A DNA stretch of 64,000 nucleotides from Gari tellinella (taxonomy: Eukaryota > Mollusca > Bivalvia > Cardiida > Psammobiidae), in NCBI GenBank assembly GCA_922989275.2, contig OV277868.1, forward strand, positions 21,262,291 through 21,326,290, in the 5' to 3' direction. The notes under the pieces are model-generated. The model saw only the letters and a program-made list of their open reading frames with translations, was not told where the DNA came from and did no database searches. Every line of letters begins with the position of its first letter. Within the stretch, counting starts at the first letter, position 1. A program made the position numbers and the translations under genes. Of this stretch, positions 20,831 to 31,624 are shown one piece after another.

Positions 20831-21071
20831 CAGTGGAAAATCTGTTATTCTTTCCCGTTTAAACGCAAACGTACGCAAACGCAAAACACTGAAACGTAGA
20901 AAAGTACAACTTTTGGACAATTCTGATAATTCATGTTTATCTTGGTGGCAAACAGTTCGGAGCCTCATCAGACGCCGGGTTACCTGGCATCTGATCTGGC
21001 TCCAAACTGTTTGCACTGCAAATAATAGTTTTAGCGTAGTTTATTGGGAAAGAATAACGTTTTCTCCACTG
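20831..21071 (+). mobile_element. MITE-A, full length
   Basis: TA-CAGTGGAAAATCTG to TTTTCTCCACTG-TA. A small deletion removes part of AAACGCG near the right end. Confidence 0.92.
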
Positions 21072-21533
21072 TAACTATGCTGCATGTGGATTGCTAAATG
21101 CAGAATACGTATAATGCAGAGAGCTCTTGTAACAGCATCAATTGTATTGTGCATTTAGCGTTTAGTCGATTTTTGTTACATGAATTGTGCCTGCCGAAAG
21201 CTCTTTATCACTTATAAAATACAAATTCTTTGACACACATAAACATGCACAGTCAAACTGCACAATATTCTTAACTTTAGAAACAAAAAGCAGGCAATCA
21301 GTCTGCGAGTAGACTAAGATAGGGAAGTGAACGTTGAAAATGTATAGTGGAAGTGAAAAGGGTTAATGTAAATATGACTATGTGCCAATTATTTCATAAT
21401 ATTCTATGTTTATTGCTTTGAATGCCAAAAATGTTCCAATATGGATTACAAACGCCAAAAATGAACTACCAAATATGTCATACACGTTCTGTATGTTTTA
21501 TGTGGGGTGTTTGTTTATATTGTTACAATAGAT

Positions 21534-21774
21534 ATTCACTTTATTATTTCCCAATGAACGCGTTTAAGCTAAAACAATAATTGCAATTACAACCATTTTG
21601 GAGCCAGATAAGACGCCGAGTAACCCCGGCGTCTGATCAGGTTCCAAATTGTTTGCCGCTCATATTATAATAAATAGTCTGAGTTGTCAAAAATATGTCA
21701 TTTTATATATTTTAGTTCAATGCGTTTGTGTTTCGTTTGCGTTTAAAAGGGAACGACTAACGTCTTCTCCACTG
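21534..21774 (-). mobile_element. MITE-A, left end eroded
   Basis: ATTATTTCCCAATGAACGCG to GTCTTCTCCACTG-TA. The next copy starts 10 bp further on in the opposite orientation. Confidence 0.8.
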
Positions 21775-21784
21775 TACACATGTA

Positions 21785-22036
21785 CAGTGGAGAATCTGTT
21801 ATTCTTTCCCGTTTAAACGCAAACGTACGCAAACGCAAACGCAAAGCACTAAAACGTAGAAAAGAACAACTTTTGGACAATTCTGATAATTCTTGTTTAT
21901 CTTGGTGGCAAACAGTTTGGAGCCTGGTCAAACGCCGGGTTACCCGGCGTCTGATCTGGCTCCAAACTGTTTGCACTGCAAATAATAGTTTTAGCGTAAA
22001 CGCGTTAATTGGGAAAGAATAACAGATTATCCACTG
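21785..22036 (+). mobile_element. MITE-A, full length
   Basis: TA at both ends. ACGCAAACGCAAACGCAAAG shows one extra repeat unit near the left end. Confidence 0.95.
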
Positions 22037-22309
22037 TAATAAGCTCGGATTCAACAGTTAAACTTCTACATGGCCTCAATCTGAACTGGTACATAGACAT
22101 ATTGTTTCACTCATTTACATTCTTAATATTCAAATTCAATTTTTTTTAGCTTAAGCAAAGTACTTTGTTTCAAGCCATATAAAGAACAAATTATTAATGA
22201 CAATAATGTCAATACATGAACGAACCAAACAAAACAAATCATTCGCGCAAAGAGCTTAAATGTTACAAATGTACAAACAAAAATTGTGTTAAAATTTGTT
22301 ATGTCTCAT

Positions 22310-22400
22310 TTAAATCTGACGGTATCTATACTTATTAGAATGTAATCTTCAAGACCATTCTAATGAGTAGTCGCAAGATACGGTCTTGTGGAGACTGCTA
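22310..22400. repeat. hairpin related to the 15,296 MITE
   Basis: CTTATTAGAATGTAATCTTC and CCATTCTAATGAGTAGTCGC share the CATTAGAAT core. The MITE ends were not found. Confidence 0.45.
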
Positions 22401-22658
22401 GAAATTATCAGTTTATTCGCTTTTATCTTGAGCCTATAGATAATTCATATTTGAAAGAGAATGTTCGTGTTATTTATGTTTTAAATTTAGATGCCCGATT
22501 GGGGAAACATTGGTATCCGATTGACCATGATCAGACACTTTAATGTTTAGTGAAAACAACTGTAGTTTAGTTTTGCAGTGAATGGGTCGACTGCATTGAA
22601 TTAATTGTACAGTAAAACCTTCCTACCTCGACCACTTAATTGTGTTAGTTATTAGTTA

Positions 22659-22904
22659 CAGAGGAGAAAACGTTATTTTTTCCCGTTTAAACGCAAACGA
22701 AGCGCAAACGCATTATACTAAAATGCAGAAAATGACAACTTTTTGACAATTCTGGATGTTGATTTTAACCTGGATGGCAAACAGTTTGGAGCCTGATCAG
22801 ACGCCGGGTTTCCCGGCGTCTGATCTGGCTCCAAACTGGTTGAAATGGAATAATGGTTTAATCATAAACGCGTTTGTTGGGAAGGATTAATGTTTCCTCC
22901 ACTG
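22659..22904 (+). mobile_element. MITE-A, diverged
   Basis: CAGAGGAGAAAACG to TTTCCTCCACTG-TA. The tip is GGGTTTCCCGG. It uses CGAAGCGCAAACGC rather than ACGTACGC. Confidence 0.85.
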
Positions 22905-23212
22905 TATTAGGTGTTTGAGAAATAGGACTGCTTGAAGCTGTCACTTGTATCTTATATATAATCAATTAGCCTCCGATTTAGTGGTCGTAATAGATAAGTT
23001 TTAATCTACATGTTTTTATTTGTTACATTGTTATTTCATGATGATTTGTATATATAGTGTTAAATAACTTCTTGTCATAAATTTAACAATCATAATACGA
23101 TATTGATATTGATGTTCTAATGTTATATTCTGAAATATGGAATAAAATAACAGTGCTTACAATGATGCTCCTCTTCTGTGTTTTTATTTAAACAAAACCT
23201 TTTTACAGCAAA

Positions 23213-23310
23213 CCCCTGTTATTACGACCTACAAAAATAATGCTAATTGGTGGTAGAAAAAACAGCTTACAGCTTACAGCATGGTAAAAGTAAAGCAGAA
23301 ATTTCATTCA
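23213..23310. mobile_element. MITE-E left half
   Basis: CCCTGTTATTACGACCTAC and GCTAATTGGTGGTAG match 42,130-42,190. Confidence 0.5.
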
Positions 23311-23443
23311 TTTGGGTTTATTCTTCAGTGTCTTTGCCTCAAACGCATTGCAATAAAAATAGAAAACGACAACTTGTTGACAACGTCGATAGCCTATCAC
23401 ATCTCAACGAAAGTAATGAAACAAACAATTTTACATTAGAATA

Positions 23444-23652
23444 CAGTGGAGAAGACGTTTTTCATTTCCATTAAACTCGTTTGAGCTAAAATAAGTGTTG
23501 TTTACCCGGCGTCTGATCAGGCTTCAAAATGTCTTCCGCTCATGTTAAGATAAATAATCTTAGTTGTCAAAAAGATGTCATTTTATACATTTAATTGCAA
23601 ACGTTTGCGTTTCGTTTGCGTTTAAACCGAAATAATCATTTCTTCTCAACTG
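23444..23652 (-). mobile_element. MITE-A, hairpin left arm deleted
   Basis: CAGTGGAGAAGACG to TTCTTCTCAACTG. Only CCCGGCGTCTGATCAGGCTTC of the hairpin remains, at about 23,506-23,528. Confidence 0.8.
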
Positions 23653-23694
23653 AACATGCAAATTTGCAAACACTTCTAAAAAAAAACTTGTATA

Positions 23695-24412
23695 AATAAA
23701 CATATGATGCTGTATATAGTTCACTTTTATATATTGAATTTTCTAAGCACGTTGTGATGAAATTGAGGATAATTGTTTTTTTCAGTATAAAATAGAAATT
23801 TAATCCATTGAGTGAACATCAGACGTTATATTTTCACGAGTGGCGAAGCCACGAGTGAAAATATAATAGTCTGATGTTCACGAAATGGATTAAATTCGAT
23901 CTTATACTGAAAAAATACAATTATTCTATTTATTTATGCTTTTAAGCCACTTTTTAAACGAAATTGTTCGACAATTGTGAAAGCGAAAGTACATGATTTA
24001 CCCCGTCTTGAGCCCCAAGTTTACATCGAACACATTAACGAAACAGTTTCCCGTACGATGACGTCACTTATTTATTGATTTGACGTCATCCGAATTACGT
24101 CGTTGCTCCCGATTTTGGATTCGTATTCTTCCGTTGAGTGGTTCGCGACAAATCGGACTGCCGGAATTTAACGATAAGACACGATTGACTACGATTTTTG
24201 GGGAGCTCTACGGGGAAAACGGCGATTGGTGATAATCCACTGCAGTGGATTACCAAGTGATAATCCACTGCTTTTTCCGGTAATCGACCGAAAAGCATAA
24301 ATAAAAATTGATTGATTAAATTTTCATCACAACATGCTTAGAAAATTCTATATACATGTAATTATAAAAGTGAATAACATACAGCATCATACCATATGAT
24401 TATTTATACAAG
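23695..24412. mobile_element. nested inverted-repeat element with long foldback
   Basis: The outer inverted repeats at 23,700-23,768 and 24,318-24,405 each include TGATGCTGTAT and TTTTCTAAGCA-type blocks. Inside is a near-perfect foldback at 23,768-23,938 (AATTTAATCCATT, AACATCAGACG, TATATTTTCACGAGTGGC and complements). A further pair TTTATTTATGCTTTT / AAAAGCATAAATAAA lies at 23,928 and 24,290. It looks like two or three elements inside one another. Confidence 0.65.
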
Positions 24413-24551
24413 TGTGTTCTTATATACATTTAAATAGTGTGTCAGCAATTAGCGATATATTTGACAACATGGACATCAGCCAACATAAATGTATGCTTCC
24501 AAGAGTTGCTACATACACTGCAAAAGTTGAATAGCATTCATGCTCATGGTC

Positions 24552-24918
24552 CAATGTTCCCTCCCATCAACGGCCCTCCCAACAACGACCTATCCGTACC
24601 ACGACCCATTCTTACACCGACCCTTGCCACTGTTCCCAAAACAAGACATTTATTTCAAACCTTTTTTTGGCTGCAATACCGTCTCCTTAAATTTGTCGTT
24701 TGTTGATTTTTCTCAAAGTTTTGATAGGATAAATATCATGACGAGTGTAAAACAGCTTGAATCCAGATCAGACGCCGCGTTACGCGGCGTCTGATCTGGA
24801 ATTAAGCTATTTGTAAATGTAAGTCAAGTCTTAATTTTCCATCCCTTTACCGACTCCTTCCGAATAACGTACACACTCTGTGTCTCCCATAGGGTGTCGT
24901 TGTTGAGAGGGAGCACTA
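24552..24918 (+). mobile_element. MITE-C, both ends present
   Basis: CAATGTTCCCTCCCATCAAC at the left, GTCGTTGTTGAGAGGGAGCA at the right. The central hairpin at 24,753-24,812 is GAATCCAGATCAGACGCCGC and complement, with matched arms. Confidence 0.75.
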
Positions 24919-24957
24919 TAATATATATATTTCTGTGTATACATGTACTTTACATAT

Positions 24958-25080
24958 TGTTTACCCCTTTCGTTGCCTTACCTCGAGCACACATGTTAAT
25001 TACGTAACGAGGCGTCTGATTAGGATCAAAACTGTTTTACACTCAATTTTATATTCCGTGTACCTAAAAATTAACAATGC
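24958..25080 (-). mobile_element. MITE-B fragment
   Basis: GTTTACCCCTTTCGTTGCC, then GGCGTCTGATTAGGATCAAA and ACTGTTTTACACTC. Most of the left arm is missing. Confidence 0.5.
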
Positions 25081-25186
25081 CGACTTATAAAGTAGGGGAG
25101 GTAGTTAAAAACTCCAAATGAAAACAACTTAACAAGTTATACTTGATTATCCCCCTTGTACTAAAACTCGGTTTACCCTTTCAGAA

Positions 25187-25457
25187 GATTTGTTTTGATT
25201 TTACGTCGCTTTCAACAGTATTTCAGTCATATCGCGACGTCCAGCTAATTATAGGTGGAGGAAGACTCCAGAAGCCCTTTATGCACTGTTTCAGTCATAG
25301 ATCGGTAACTGGGTAGAACCATCGACCTTCCGCAAGCCAGCTGGAAGGCTTCCCCACATGAAAAATCCGAACGTCCCTACTGGGATTCGAACTCACAGCG
25401 GTGAGGAGCTTAGTGATGTAAGTCACAGTGATTATACCACTAGGCCACGGAGGCCCC
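25187..25457 (-). mobile_element. SINE-2, full length
   Basis: On the minus strand the head reads CCGTGGCCTAGTGGTATAAT (A box) and GAGTTCGAATCCCAGTAGG (B box). The body includes CTTCCTCCACCTATAATTAG and GCGACGTAAAATCAAAACAA. Body order resembles tRNA-derived SINEs widespread in molluscs. The 8,098 copy is a truncated relative. Confidence 0.8.
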
Positions 25458-25476
25458 CGCAGAATATATATCATGA

Positions 25477-25697
25477 GCGTTTACCCCTTCACCGCCATAC
25501 TGTTGTCTGCTTCAATATTGTTGTCTGCAATATTGTTTCATAGTTAGGTTTATGGCAGTAAAACTGACGTATTTTCTTAACAACTGGCAAACAGCGTCTG
25601 ATTGGGATTCAAGCTGTTTGCAAATGAAAGTCAAGCCTTAATTGTCCCTCCCTATATGTGTCTCCCATTAGGTGTCGTTGTAGAAAGGGGGCAATGT
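25477..25697. mobile_element. chimera of MITE-B left half and MITE-C right half
   Basis: The left part has the MITE-B blocks TTTACCCCTTCACCGCCAT, TTGTTGTCTGCAATATTG and GGCAGTAAAACTGACG. After a shortened hairpin (CAAACAGCGTCTGATTGGGA) the right part is MITE-C: GCAAATGAAAGTCAAGCC, CCCTCCCTAT, GTGTCGTTGTAGAAAGGGGG. The switch falls in the hairpin. Confidence 0.75.
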
Positions 25698-25729
25698 AGT
25701 TGTTGTTATAGTAGTACATGTAGTACATT

Positions 25730-26030
25730 TAGTTGTAATGGTAGTTGTAGTAATAATAACAGGAGCAGTACATAGTTGTAATGGTAGTTGTAGTAATAAT
25801 AACAGGAGCAGTACATAGTTGTAATGGTAGTTGTAGTAATAATAACAGGAGCAGTACATAGTTGTAATGGTAGTTGTAGTAATAATAACAGGAGCAGTAC
25901 ATAGTTGTAATGGTAGTTGTAGTAATAATAACAGGAGCAGTACATAGTTGTAATGGTAGTTGTAGTAATAATAACAGGAGCAGTACATAGTTGTAATGGT
26001 AGTTGTAGTAATAATAACAGGAGCAGTACA
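25730..26030. repeat. 43-bp minisatellite, 7 copies
   Basis: The unit begins TAGTTGTAATGGTAGTTGTA and ends AACAGGAGCAGTACA. Copies start at 25,730, 25,773, 25,816, 25,859, 25,902, 25,945 and 25,988 and are nearly identical. Long open frames on the minus strand are a by-product. Confidence 0.95.
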
Positions 26031-26073
26031 TGTAGCAGTAGAAGTTCTACATGTAGCACTAGTACTAGTAATA

Positions 26074-26319
26074 CAGTGGATAATGTGTTATTCTTTCCCG
26101 TCTAAACGCAAACGTACGCAAACGCAAACGGCTAAAACGTAGAAAAGAACAATTTTTGGACAATTTTGATATTTCATGTTTATCTTGGTGGCAAACAGTT
26201 TGGAGCCTGATCAGACGCCGGGTTACCCGGCGTCTGATCAGGCTCCAAACTGTTTGCACTGCAAATAATAGTTTTAGCGTAAACGCGTTTATTGGGAGAG
26301 AATAACACATTCTCCACTG
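26074..26319 (+). mobile_element. MITE-A, between two tandem arrays
   Basis: TA-CAGTGGATAATGTG to CATTCTCCACTG-TA. This copy has CTGATCAGGCTCC on the right arm, removing the usual arm mismatch. Confidence 0.93.
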
Positions 26320-26349
26320 TACATGTCACAGGATATAATCATCAGTAGC

Positions 26350-26446
26350 AGATGTTTTAGTAGAAGTAGTAGTGGTAGTTTTAGTGGTAGTAGTAGTAGT
26401 AGTAGTAGTAATAGTACATGTAGTAGTAATTGTAGTAGTGAATATG
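26350..26446. repeat. AGT/GTA microsatellite
   Basis: Imperfect GTAGTAGTAGT run following MITE-A. Confidence 0.8.
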
Positions 26447-26452
26447 TGTAGT

Positions 26453-26753
26453 ACAACGACCTTTACAGCAGTTCCCTAAACAGGACAATTATGTCCGACG
26501 CTTTTTCGGCTGCAATGTCGTCTGCTTTAAGTAGTCGTCTGCTGCTTTTCTTATAGTTACATGTTTTGACATTTTTACAGAAACTTACTTAATGACGGGT
26601 GACAAACAGCTTGATTCCAGATCAGACGCCGCGTCTGATCTGGATTCAAGCTGTTTGCAAATGTAAGCCAATTTCCCTCCCTATAAAGACTCCCTCTGAA
26701 CAACGCATACGCTTTTGGTCTCCCATTGGATGTCGCTGTAGAGAGGGGGTGCT
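26453..26753 (+). mobile_element. MITE-C, left end eroded
   Basis: TACAACGACC near the start and GTCGCTGTAGAGAGGGGGTG at the end. The hairpin (GATTCCAGATCAGACGCCGC) has a short tip. Confidence 0.7.
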
Positions 26754-26888
26754 GAAAAAGAAAGACTGGAGTACCAGCAGTAAATGTAGTTTACATAGTA
26801 CAATAGGAGGTAACATCTGCTCAACTAACATTACTAGTACCAAGAGTAGTTTCCCTTGATGTTATAAATATAATGATCTTACGGTTAG

Positions 26889-26968
26889 GAACCCTTTCTA
26901 TTCACGGCAAGTGCCCTCTGCATTGATATTTGCAAACAGGTTGGATCCTGATCAGACGCCGCGTTAAG
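26889..26968 (+). mobile_element. MITE-B left fragment
   Basis: AACCCTTTCTATTCACGGCA, TTGCAAACAGGTTGGATCC, TGATCAGACGCCGCG. It ends at the hairpin tip. Confidence 0.6.
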
Positions 26969-27039
26969 AAGTGTTTAATAAACATACAAATGTTTTTTTA
27001 AAGTTAAAAAAGTATAAAATTCAAAAGTAAATTAGTTTG

Positions 27040-27135
27040 CATGATTCGAACTGTTTACCACTCAGATAGACAATAAGTGCTAAGAACTTTGTAAAAAGTT
27101 GTCATTTGATACATTTTAGTGCATTGAACTTGCAA
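27040..27135 (-). mobile_element. MITE-A fragment
   Basis: GAACTGTTTACCACTCAGAT, AAAAGTTGTCATTTGATACA, TTTTAGTGCATTG. The terminal part is absent. Confidence 0.55.
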
Positions 27136-27149
27136 TTTGTTGTTGGCAA

Positions 27150-27292
27150 AACAGCGCAATCTGAGTGGCAAACAGTTAGGAGCCTGGTCAGACGCCGGGT
27201 ACATGTAACCCGGCGTCTGATCTGGCTTCAAACTGTTTGCATTGGCAATACTAGTTTTAGCGTAAAGGCGTTTATTGGGAAAGAATAACGTC
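27150..27292 (+). mobile_element. MITE-A right half
   Basis: GGCAAACAGTTAGGAGCCTG through CGTTTATTGGGAAAGAATAA. The tip has gained an ACATGT insert inside GGGTAACCC. Confidence 0.75.
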
Positions 27293-27690
27293 TGGTACGA
27301 AAACGCATGTTATTTTTAAGTTCGAAACAGTATGAAGTGACATGATGACACAGCATGCAGAACCTGAAGGGATGAATATAATTACTAGCTACAACAACAA
27401 CAATATTGTGTCGATAATAATAAATGCGTTTGTTTTTTCACCTTAAAGAGAATATTTCAATTCTTTTTATTTGTTTAATATCGAATAAATTTGATTTACT
27501 TAGTGAAAGATTCTTGTGTTCAAAAGATGACAACGCTATGGGATAGCTATGATTTATTTATGTTAAAGTACAATTTTATTCACCGATATCGGTAAAATAT
27601 TCAACTGCAAGAGATTAAACGCTTGAAATGTTAAAGTTTCTTTTAAAAAATATATTTTTTAAGTAATACTCTGCGGGGAAATTTGAGCTA

Positions 27691-27927
27691 CAGTGGAGAA
27701 GACGTTCTTCTTTCCCAATGAACGCGTTTACGCTAAAACAAGAATCTCTGTTGCAAACAGTTTGGAGCCTGATCAGACGCCGGGTAACCCGGCGTCTGAT
27801 CAGGCTCCAAACTGTTTGCCACTCAGCTTAAAATGAGTAGCTATAATTGTCTTAAAACATATCATTTTCTACATTTAGTTGCAATGCGTTTGCATTTTAA
27901 CGGGAAAGAATAATGTCGTTTCCTCCG
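27691..27927 (-). mobile_element. MITE-A, right end eroded
   Basis: TA-CAGTGGAGAAGACG start. The hairpin arms match fully (CCTGATCAG and CTGATCAGG). The right end TTTCCTCCGTAACTG is diverged. Confidence 0.85.
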
Positions 27928-28110
27928 TAACTGATGCACATATTTAGGATAAGATCATAAGTAAACCGTAGTTTTATCCGGATCTAGACAGTTTGACAAC
28001 GATCGGATATTATGACTATATCTAAATGAAAAATGCAGACAAATTACTGTAACTTTGAAAATTGTTTCAGGTAAATTTGTACAACTTGTATTTTATTTGT
28101 ATGTTAATGG

Positions 28111-28373
28111 TTAAACTCTTTAATCATTTCACTCTCAATGATGCCTATAGGCGCGCTTGCAAACAGTTTGTGTACTGATGAGACGTCGCGCAACGCGGCG
28201 TCAGATCAGGACCCAAACTGTTTGACACTTTATCGATATTTGTAAGTCATGAAACCTTGAATCTAACTCTGAAACGTGTCTTGAAGACAACAATACTTAC
28301 ATAGACGATAATAAAGCGGTGAAGGGGTAAAACTCTCCCGAATGATTTGTTCATGAATGAGTTCAGTACTGCA
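28111..28373 (+). mobile_element. MITE-B, diverged
   Basis: TTTCACTCTCAATGATGCC at the left. Hairpin GTGTACTGATGAGACGTCGC and complement. AGACGATAATAAAGCGGTGA and AGGGGTAAAA at the right. Confidence 0.7.
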
Positions 28374-28472
28374 GTGATGCCATCTACTTTGCTTGTCGTT
28401 TGTTTTTATTTCTCAAATTTCTCAAATTTAACATTGAGATCAATTGAGTACAGCAAAAACGTACTACATGTA

Positions 28473-28718
28473 CAGTGGAGAATCTGTTATTCTTTCCCGT
28501 TTAAACGCAAACGTACGCAAACGCAAAGCACTAAAACGTAGAAAAGTACAACTTTTGGAAAATTCTGATAATTCTTGTTTATCTTGGTGGCAAACAGTTT
28601 GGAGCCTGATCAGACGCCGGGTAATCCGGCGTCTGATCTGGCTCTAAACTGTTTGCACTGCAAATAATAGTTTTAGCGTAAACGCGTTTATTGGGAAATA
28701 ATAACAGATTCTCCACTG
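28473..28718 (+). mobile_element. MITE-A, full length
   Basis: TA both sides. One substitution in the tip (GGGTAATCCGG). Confidence 0.95.
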
Positions 28719-28926
28719 TAACTATCTACGAATTTATGTTCTTATCAGACGCTGCATTATATTGCGTCTAAATTATGATCCAGACTGCAAACGACCATTC
28801 GGAATACGGCAGCGAAAAGGTTTCAAATGTAATTTGAAAAACGCAATATGTGACACTAAATGCGAAACCTCTTACAGCACAGGGTGAAGTCTACTTCACC
28901 CGCCTACGTGTATTTGAATTTGAATA

Positions 28927-29131
28927 CAGTCGAACTTCGATATCTCGAAGTCCGTTTTGTCGAACATACGTGTACATGTACCCGTATTTCAAAGTTAAAA
29001 CGTGGCTAAGCCACGTTTTAACTTTGAAATATGGGTATGTTCGATTTAACCGAGCATGAAAAAATACAGATCATATGTCGATCGATCGGATAGTTCGAGT
29101 TAAACGAGTTCGATATATCGAAGTTCGACTG
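28927..29131. mobile_element. MITE-F, intact
   Basis: TA-CAGTCGAACTTCGATATC and GATATATCGAAGTTCGACTG-TA are perfect inverted ends. The central foldback at about 28,985-29,035 has TTTCAAAGTTAAAACGTGGC facing its complement. Confidence 0.85.
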
Positions 29132-29562
29132 TACGTCAACTATTTATAATGAATGTAGGCCTACAGCATAATAAGATGATTCATGTTGTCTCAGCCGCAT
29201 TCCGTGAACCCATGTTGGTACCCGTAAGAACGTGTTATGTTGCATTAGGAATGAATTAAACCCTTTCCACGCCGTAACAGACTAGAAATGATTTCGGCTT
29301 ATCTCATTAGTTGCAAAAACGTGCATGGGATCAACACAACCGACCTGACTTCCTTTTAGTACACGTACTTTGCAGATGGGATAATCTCGGTCTACGAAAC
29401 AGAAACCTCCCATATGACCATTCAGCCCCAGATCCACGACAAGGTAGGAATGTCTTTGAGAACGACAGAACAGAACGTATTTTCTAGTTCTCTGAGTCAA
29501 CAGCGGAACAGACATTATTATTTCCCCGTTTAAAATAAACTCAAAACAAACAAAATGTAATA

Positions 29563-29795
29563 CAGTGGAGAATCTGTTATTCTTTCCCGTTTAAACGCAA
29601 ACGTACGCAAACGCAAAGCGCTAAAACGTAGAAAAGTACAACTTTTGGACAATTTTGATATTTCATGTTTATCTTGGTGGCAAACAGTTTGGAGCTTGTA
29701 ACCCGGCGTCTGATCTGGCTCCAAACTGTTTGCACTGGAAATAATAGTTTTAGCGTAAACGCGTTTATTGGGAAAGTATAACACATTCTCCACTG
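29563..29795 (+). mobile_element. MITE-A with half of the hairpin deleted
   Basis: Ends intact. The left arm from CTGATCAGACG to the tip is missing (GGAGCTTGTAACCCGGCG). Confidence 0.93.
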
Positions 29796-29837
29796 TAGCA
29801 CGTAGTAAGGTTTCTTGCTGTTAACTTCTACTTGAGC

Positions 29838-29950
29838 GCCGTTCTTCTTTCCAATTAAACGCGCTTATGCTTAAACGACTATTTCAATTGCAAACAATAA
29901 AGAGAATTATAAGATGCCGGGTTACCCGGAGTCTGTTCTTGCGCCGAATC
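29838..29950 (-). mobile_element. decayed MITE-A
   Basis: CGTTCTTCTTTCCAATTAAA, CGCGCTTATGC, GATGCCGGGTTACCCGGAGT. Confidence 0.5.
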
Positions 29951-30036
29951 GTATGAAAAGGAATTTTGATGTTTACACAAATGCGTTTTAATTGAGGAAA
30001 AACTTGCAGTTTATCTAAATCTTGATGGCACACACG

Positions 30037-30244
30037 TTAACACTTTCACTCTCAATGACGTCATAAGGCGCATTTGCAAACAGTTTTGGTCCTGATCAGT
30101 CGCCGAGTCAGGGTCAAAACTGTTTGCCACTTGTATTGAAATTGCGTCAGTTATACTGCCTTAAACGTAGCTTTGAAACGATATTGCAGACAACAATATT
30201 GAAGGGGTAAAACCTCACGCTAAATTTGATCATGAAAGGGTTAA
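30037..30244 (+). mobile_element. MITE-B, TTAA on both sides
   Basis: TTAACACTTTCACTCTCAAT at the left and ATCATGAAAGGGTTAA at the right. The left hairpin arm and tip are shortened (GATCAGTCGCCGAGTCAGGG). It carries the internal ATATTGCAGACAACAATATT palindrome usual in the family. TTAA target suggests piggyBac-type mobilisation (inference). Confidence 0.85.
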
Positions 30245-30265
30245 AGCCTTCTTACAAGCCGCTTA

Positions 30266-30514
30266 CAGTGGAGAATCTGTTATTCTTTCCCAAAAACGCG
30301 TTTACGCTAAAACTATTATTTGCAGTGCAAACAGTTTGGAGCCAGATCAGACGCCGGGTAACCCGGCGTCTGATCAGGCTCCAAACTGTTTGCCACCCAT
30401 GCAGATAAACATGAATTATCAGAATTGTCCAAAAATTGTACTTTTCTACGTTTTAGTGTTTTGCGTTTGCGTACGTTTGCGTTTAAACGGGAAAGAATAA
30501 CAGATTCTCCACTG
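30266..30514 (-). mobile_element. MITE-A, full length
   Basis: TA both sides. ACCCATGCAGATAAAC replaces ACCAAGATAAAC after the hairpin. Confidence 0.93.
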
Positions 30515-30515
30515 T

Positions 30516-30708
30516 ATTTGCAGTGCAAACAGTTTGGAGCCAGATCAGACGCCGGGTAACCAGGCGTCTGATCAGGCTCCAAACTGTTTGCCACCAAGAT
30601 GAACAAGAATTATCAGAATTGTCCAAAAGTTGTTCTTTTCTACGTTTTAGTGTTTTGCGTTTGCGTACGTTTGCGTTTAAACGGGAAAGAATAACAGATT
30701 CTCCACTG
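30516..30708 (-). mobile_element. 5'-truncated MITE-A fused to the previous one
   Basis: Starts at TTTGCAGTGCAAACAG, internal to the family, directly after CTCCACTGTA of the previous copy, and ends normally. This looks like a tandem dimer made by unequal exchange. Confidence 0.85.
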
Positions 30709-30807
30709 TATTCTACTGTTTCAATGGAACTAAACGCACATACGATACAATACAATGGATAAACTTGCAGACCTTTGAACATTCTTATAATTTGTTTTGT
30801 AGACTAC

Positions 30808-30895
30808 TGTGCTCTTTCTCTACAACGACGCCCAATGATAGACACAAATTGTGTGGGTTGTTCTGAGGGAGTCATTATAGAGAGCGGCATTAAGA
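30808..30895 (-). mobile_element. MITE-C end fragment
   Basis: GTGCTCTTTCTCTACAACGA then GTTGTTCTGAGGGAGTCATT. Confidence 0.5.
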
Positions 30896-30937
30896 AATGA
30901 CTTACATTTTCATACAATGGTATACATGTAATTATAT

Positions 30938-31175
30938 ACTTGTTATTCCTGCCCAATAAACGCGTTTACGCTAAAACTATTATTTTCACTGCAAACAGTT
31001 TGGAGCCAGATCAGACGCCGGGTAACCCGGCGTCTGATCAGGCTCCAAAAGGTTTGCCACCAAGATAAGCATGAATTATCAGAATTGTCAAAAAGTTGTA
31101 CTTTTCTACGTTTTAGTGCTTTGCGTTTGCGTTTCGTTTGCGTTTAAACGGGAAAGAATAACGTTTTCTCCACTG
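30938..31175 (-). mobile_element. MITE-A, left terminus eroded
   Basis: ACTTGTTATTCCTGCCCAAT start. Normal CGTTTTCTCCACTG-TA end. Hairpin intact. Confidence 0.85.
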
Positions 31176-31188
31176 TACATTGTTTGTA

Positions 31189-31542
31189 CAGTGTTCGATC
31201 TATACAACAACAACTATGGGAATACAACGATTGGATGTGTTGTTCGGAGGGAGTCGTTATAGTGAGATAATATTAAGATGTGGCCTACATGTGCAAACAG
31301 CTTGAATCCAGATCAGACGCTGCGTCACGCGGCGTCTGATCAGGATTCAAGCTGCTTGTCACTCGTCATTATATTTATCACATCAAAATCTCCACTTATA
31401 TATGTAACTTTGAGACTAACAACAAAGGACACATTTAAACAGACGGTATTGCAGCCATGGAAAGGTTGGGGATACATTTGTGTTTGGGGAACAGCGACAG
31501 GGTTCGATTTACGGAGGAAGTCGTTGTTGGGAGGGAACACTG
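31189..31542 (-). mobile_element. MITE-C
   Basis: TA-CAGTGTTCGATC at the left and CGTTGTTGGGAGGGAACACTG-TA at the right (31,522-31,542). Hairpin GAATCCAGATCAGACGCTGC with matched complement at 31,298-31,360. Confidence 0.75.
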
Positions 31543-31624
31543 TAATATTATCTTCTATTTTACGCTGTACAGTCTGTTTTCGAAAACTCGACTTTGAGCA
31601 CGTTAACTTCGAGCACACAATGTA

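Noticed and set aside
24753..24812. Helitron 3' hairpin
   Set aside because: The hairpins are central, not terminal, no CTRR end follows, and the host elements have inverted repeats with target duplications.
25477..25697. CRISPR-like or integron-like array of GATCAGACG palindromes
   Set aside because: Spacing is irregular, copies lie inside MITEs and the genome is eukaryotic, so neither system applies.
25668..26059. Long minus-strand frames of L-L-L-L-L-Q-L-P-L-Q type
   Set aside because: Products of the 43-bp minisatellite, whose three frames all stay open.
29282..29515. Minus-strand 77-codon frame (V-V-D-L-G-L-N-G-H-M-G-G-F)
   Set aside because: It lies in one of the few repeat-free gaps and looks somewhat protein-like, but no domain, partner exon or splice pattern supports it.
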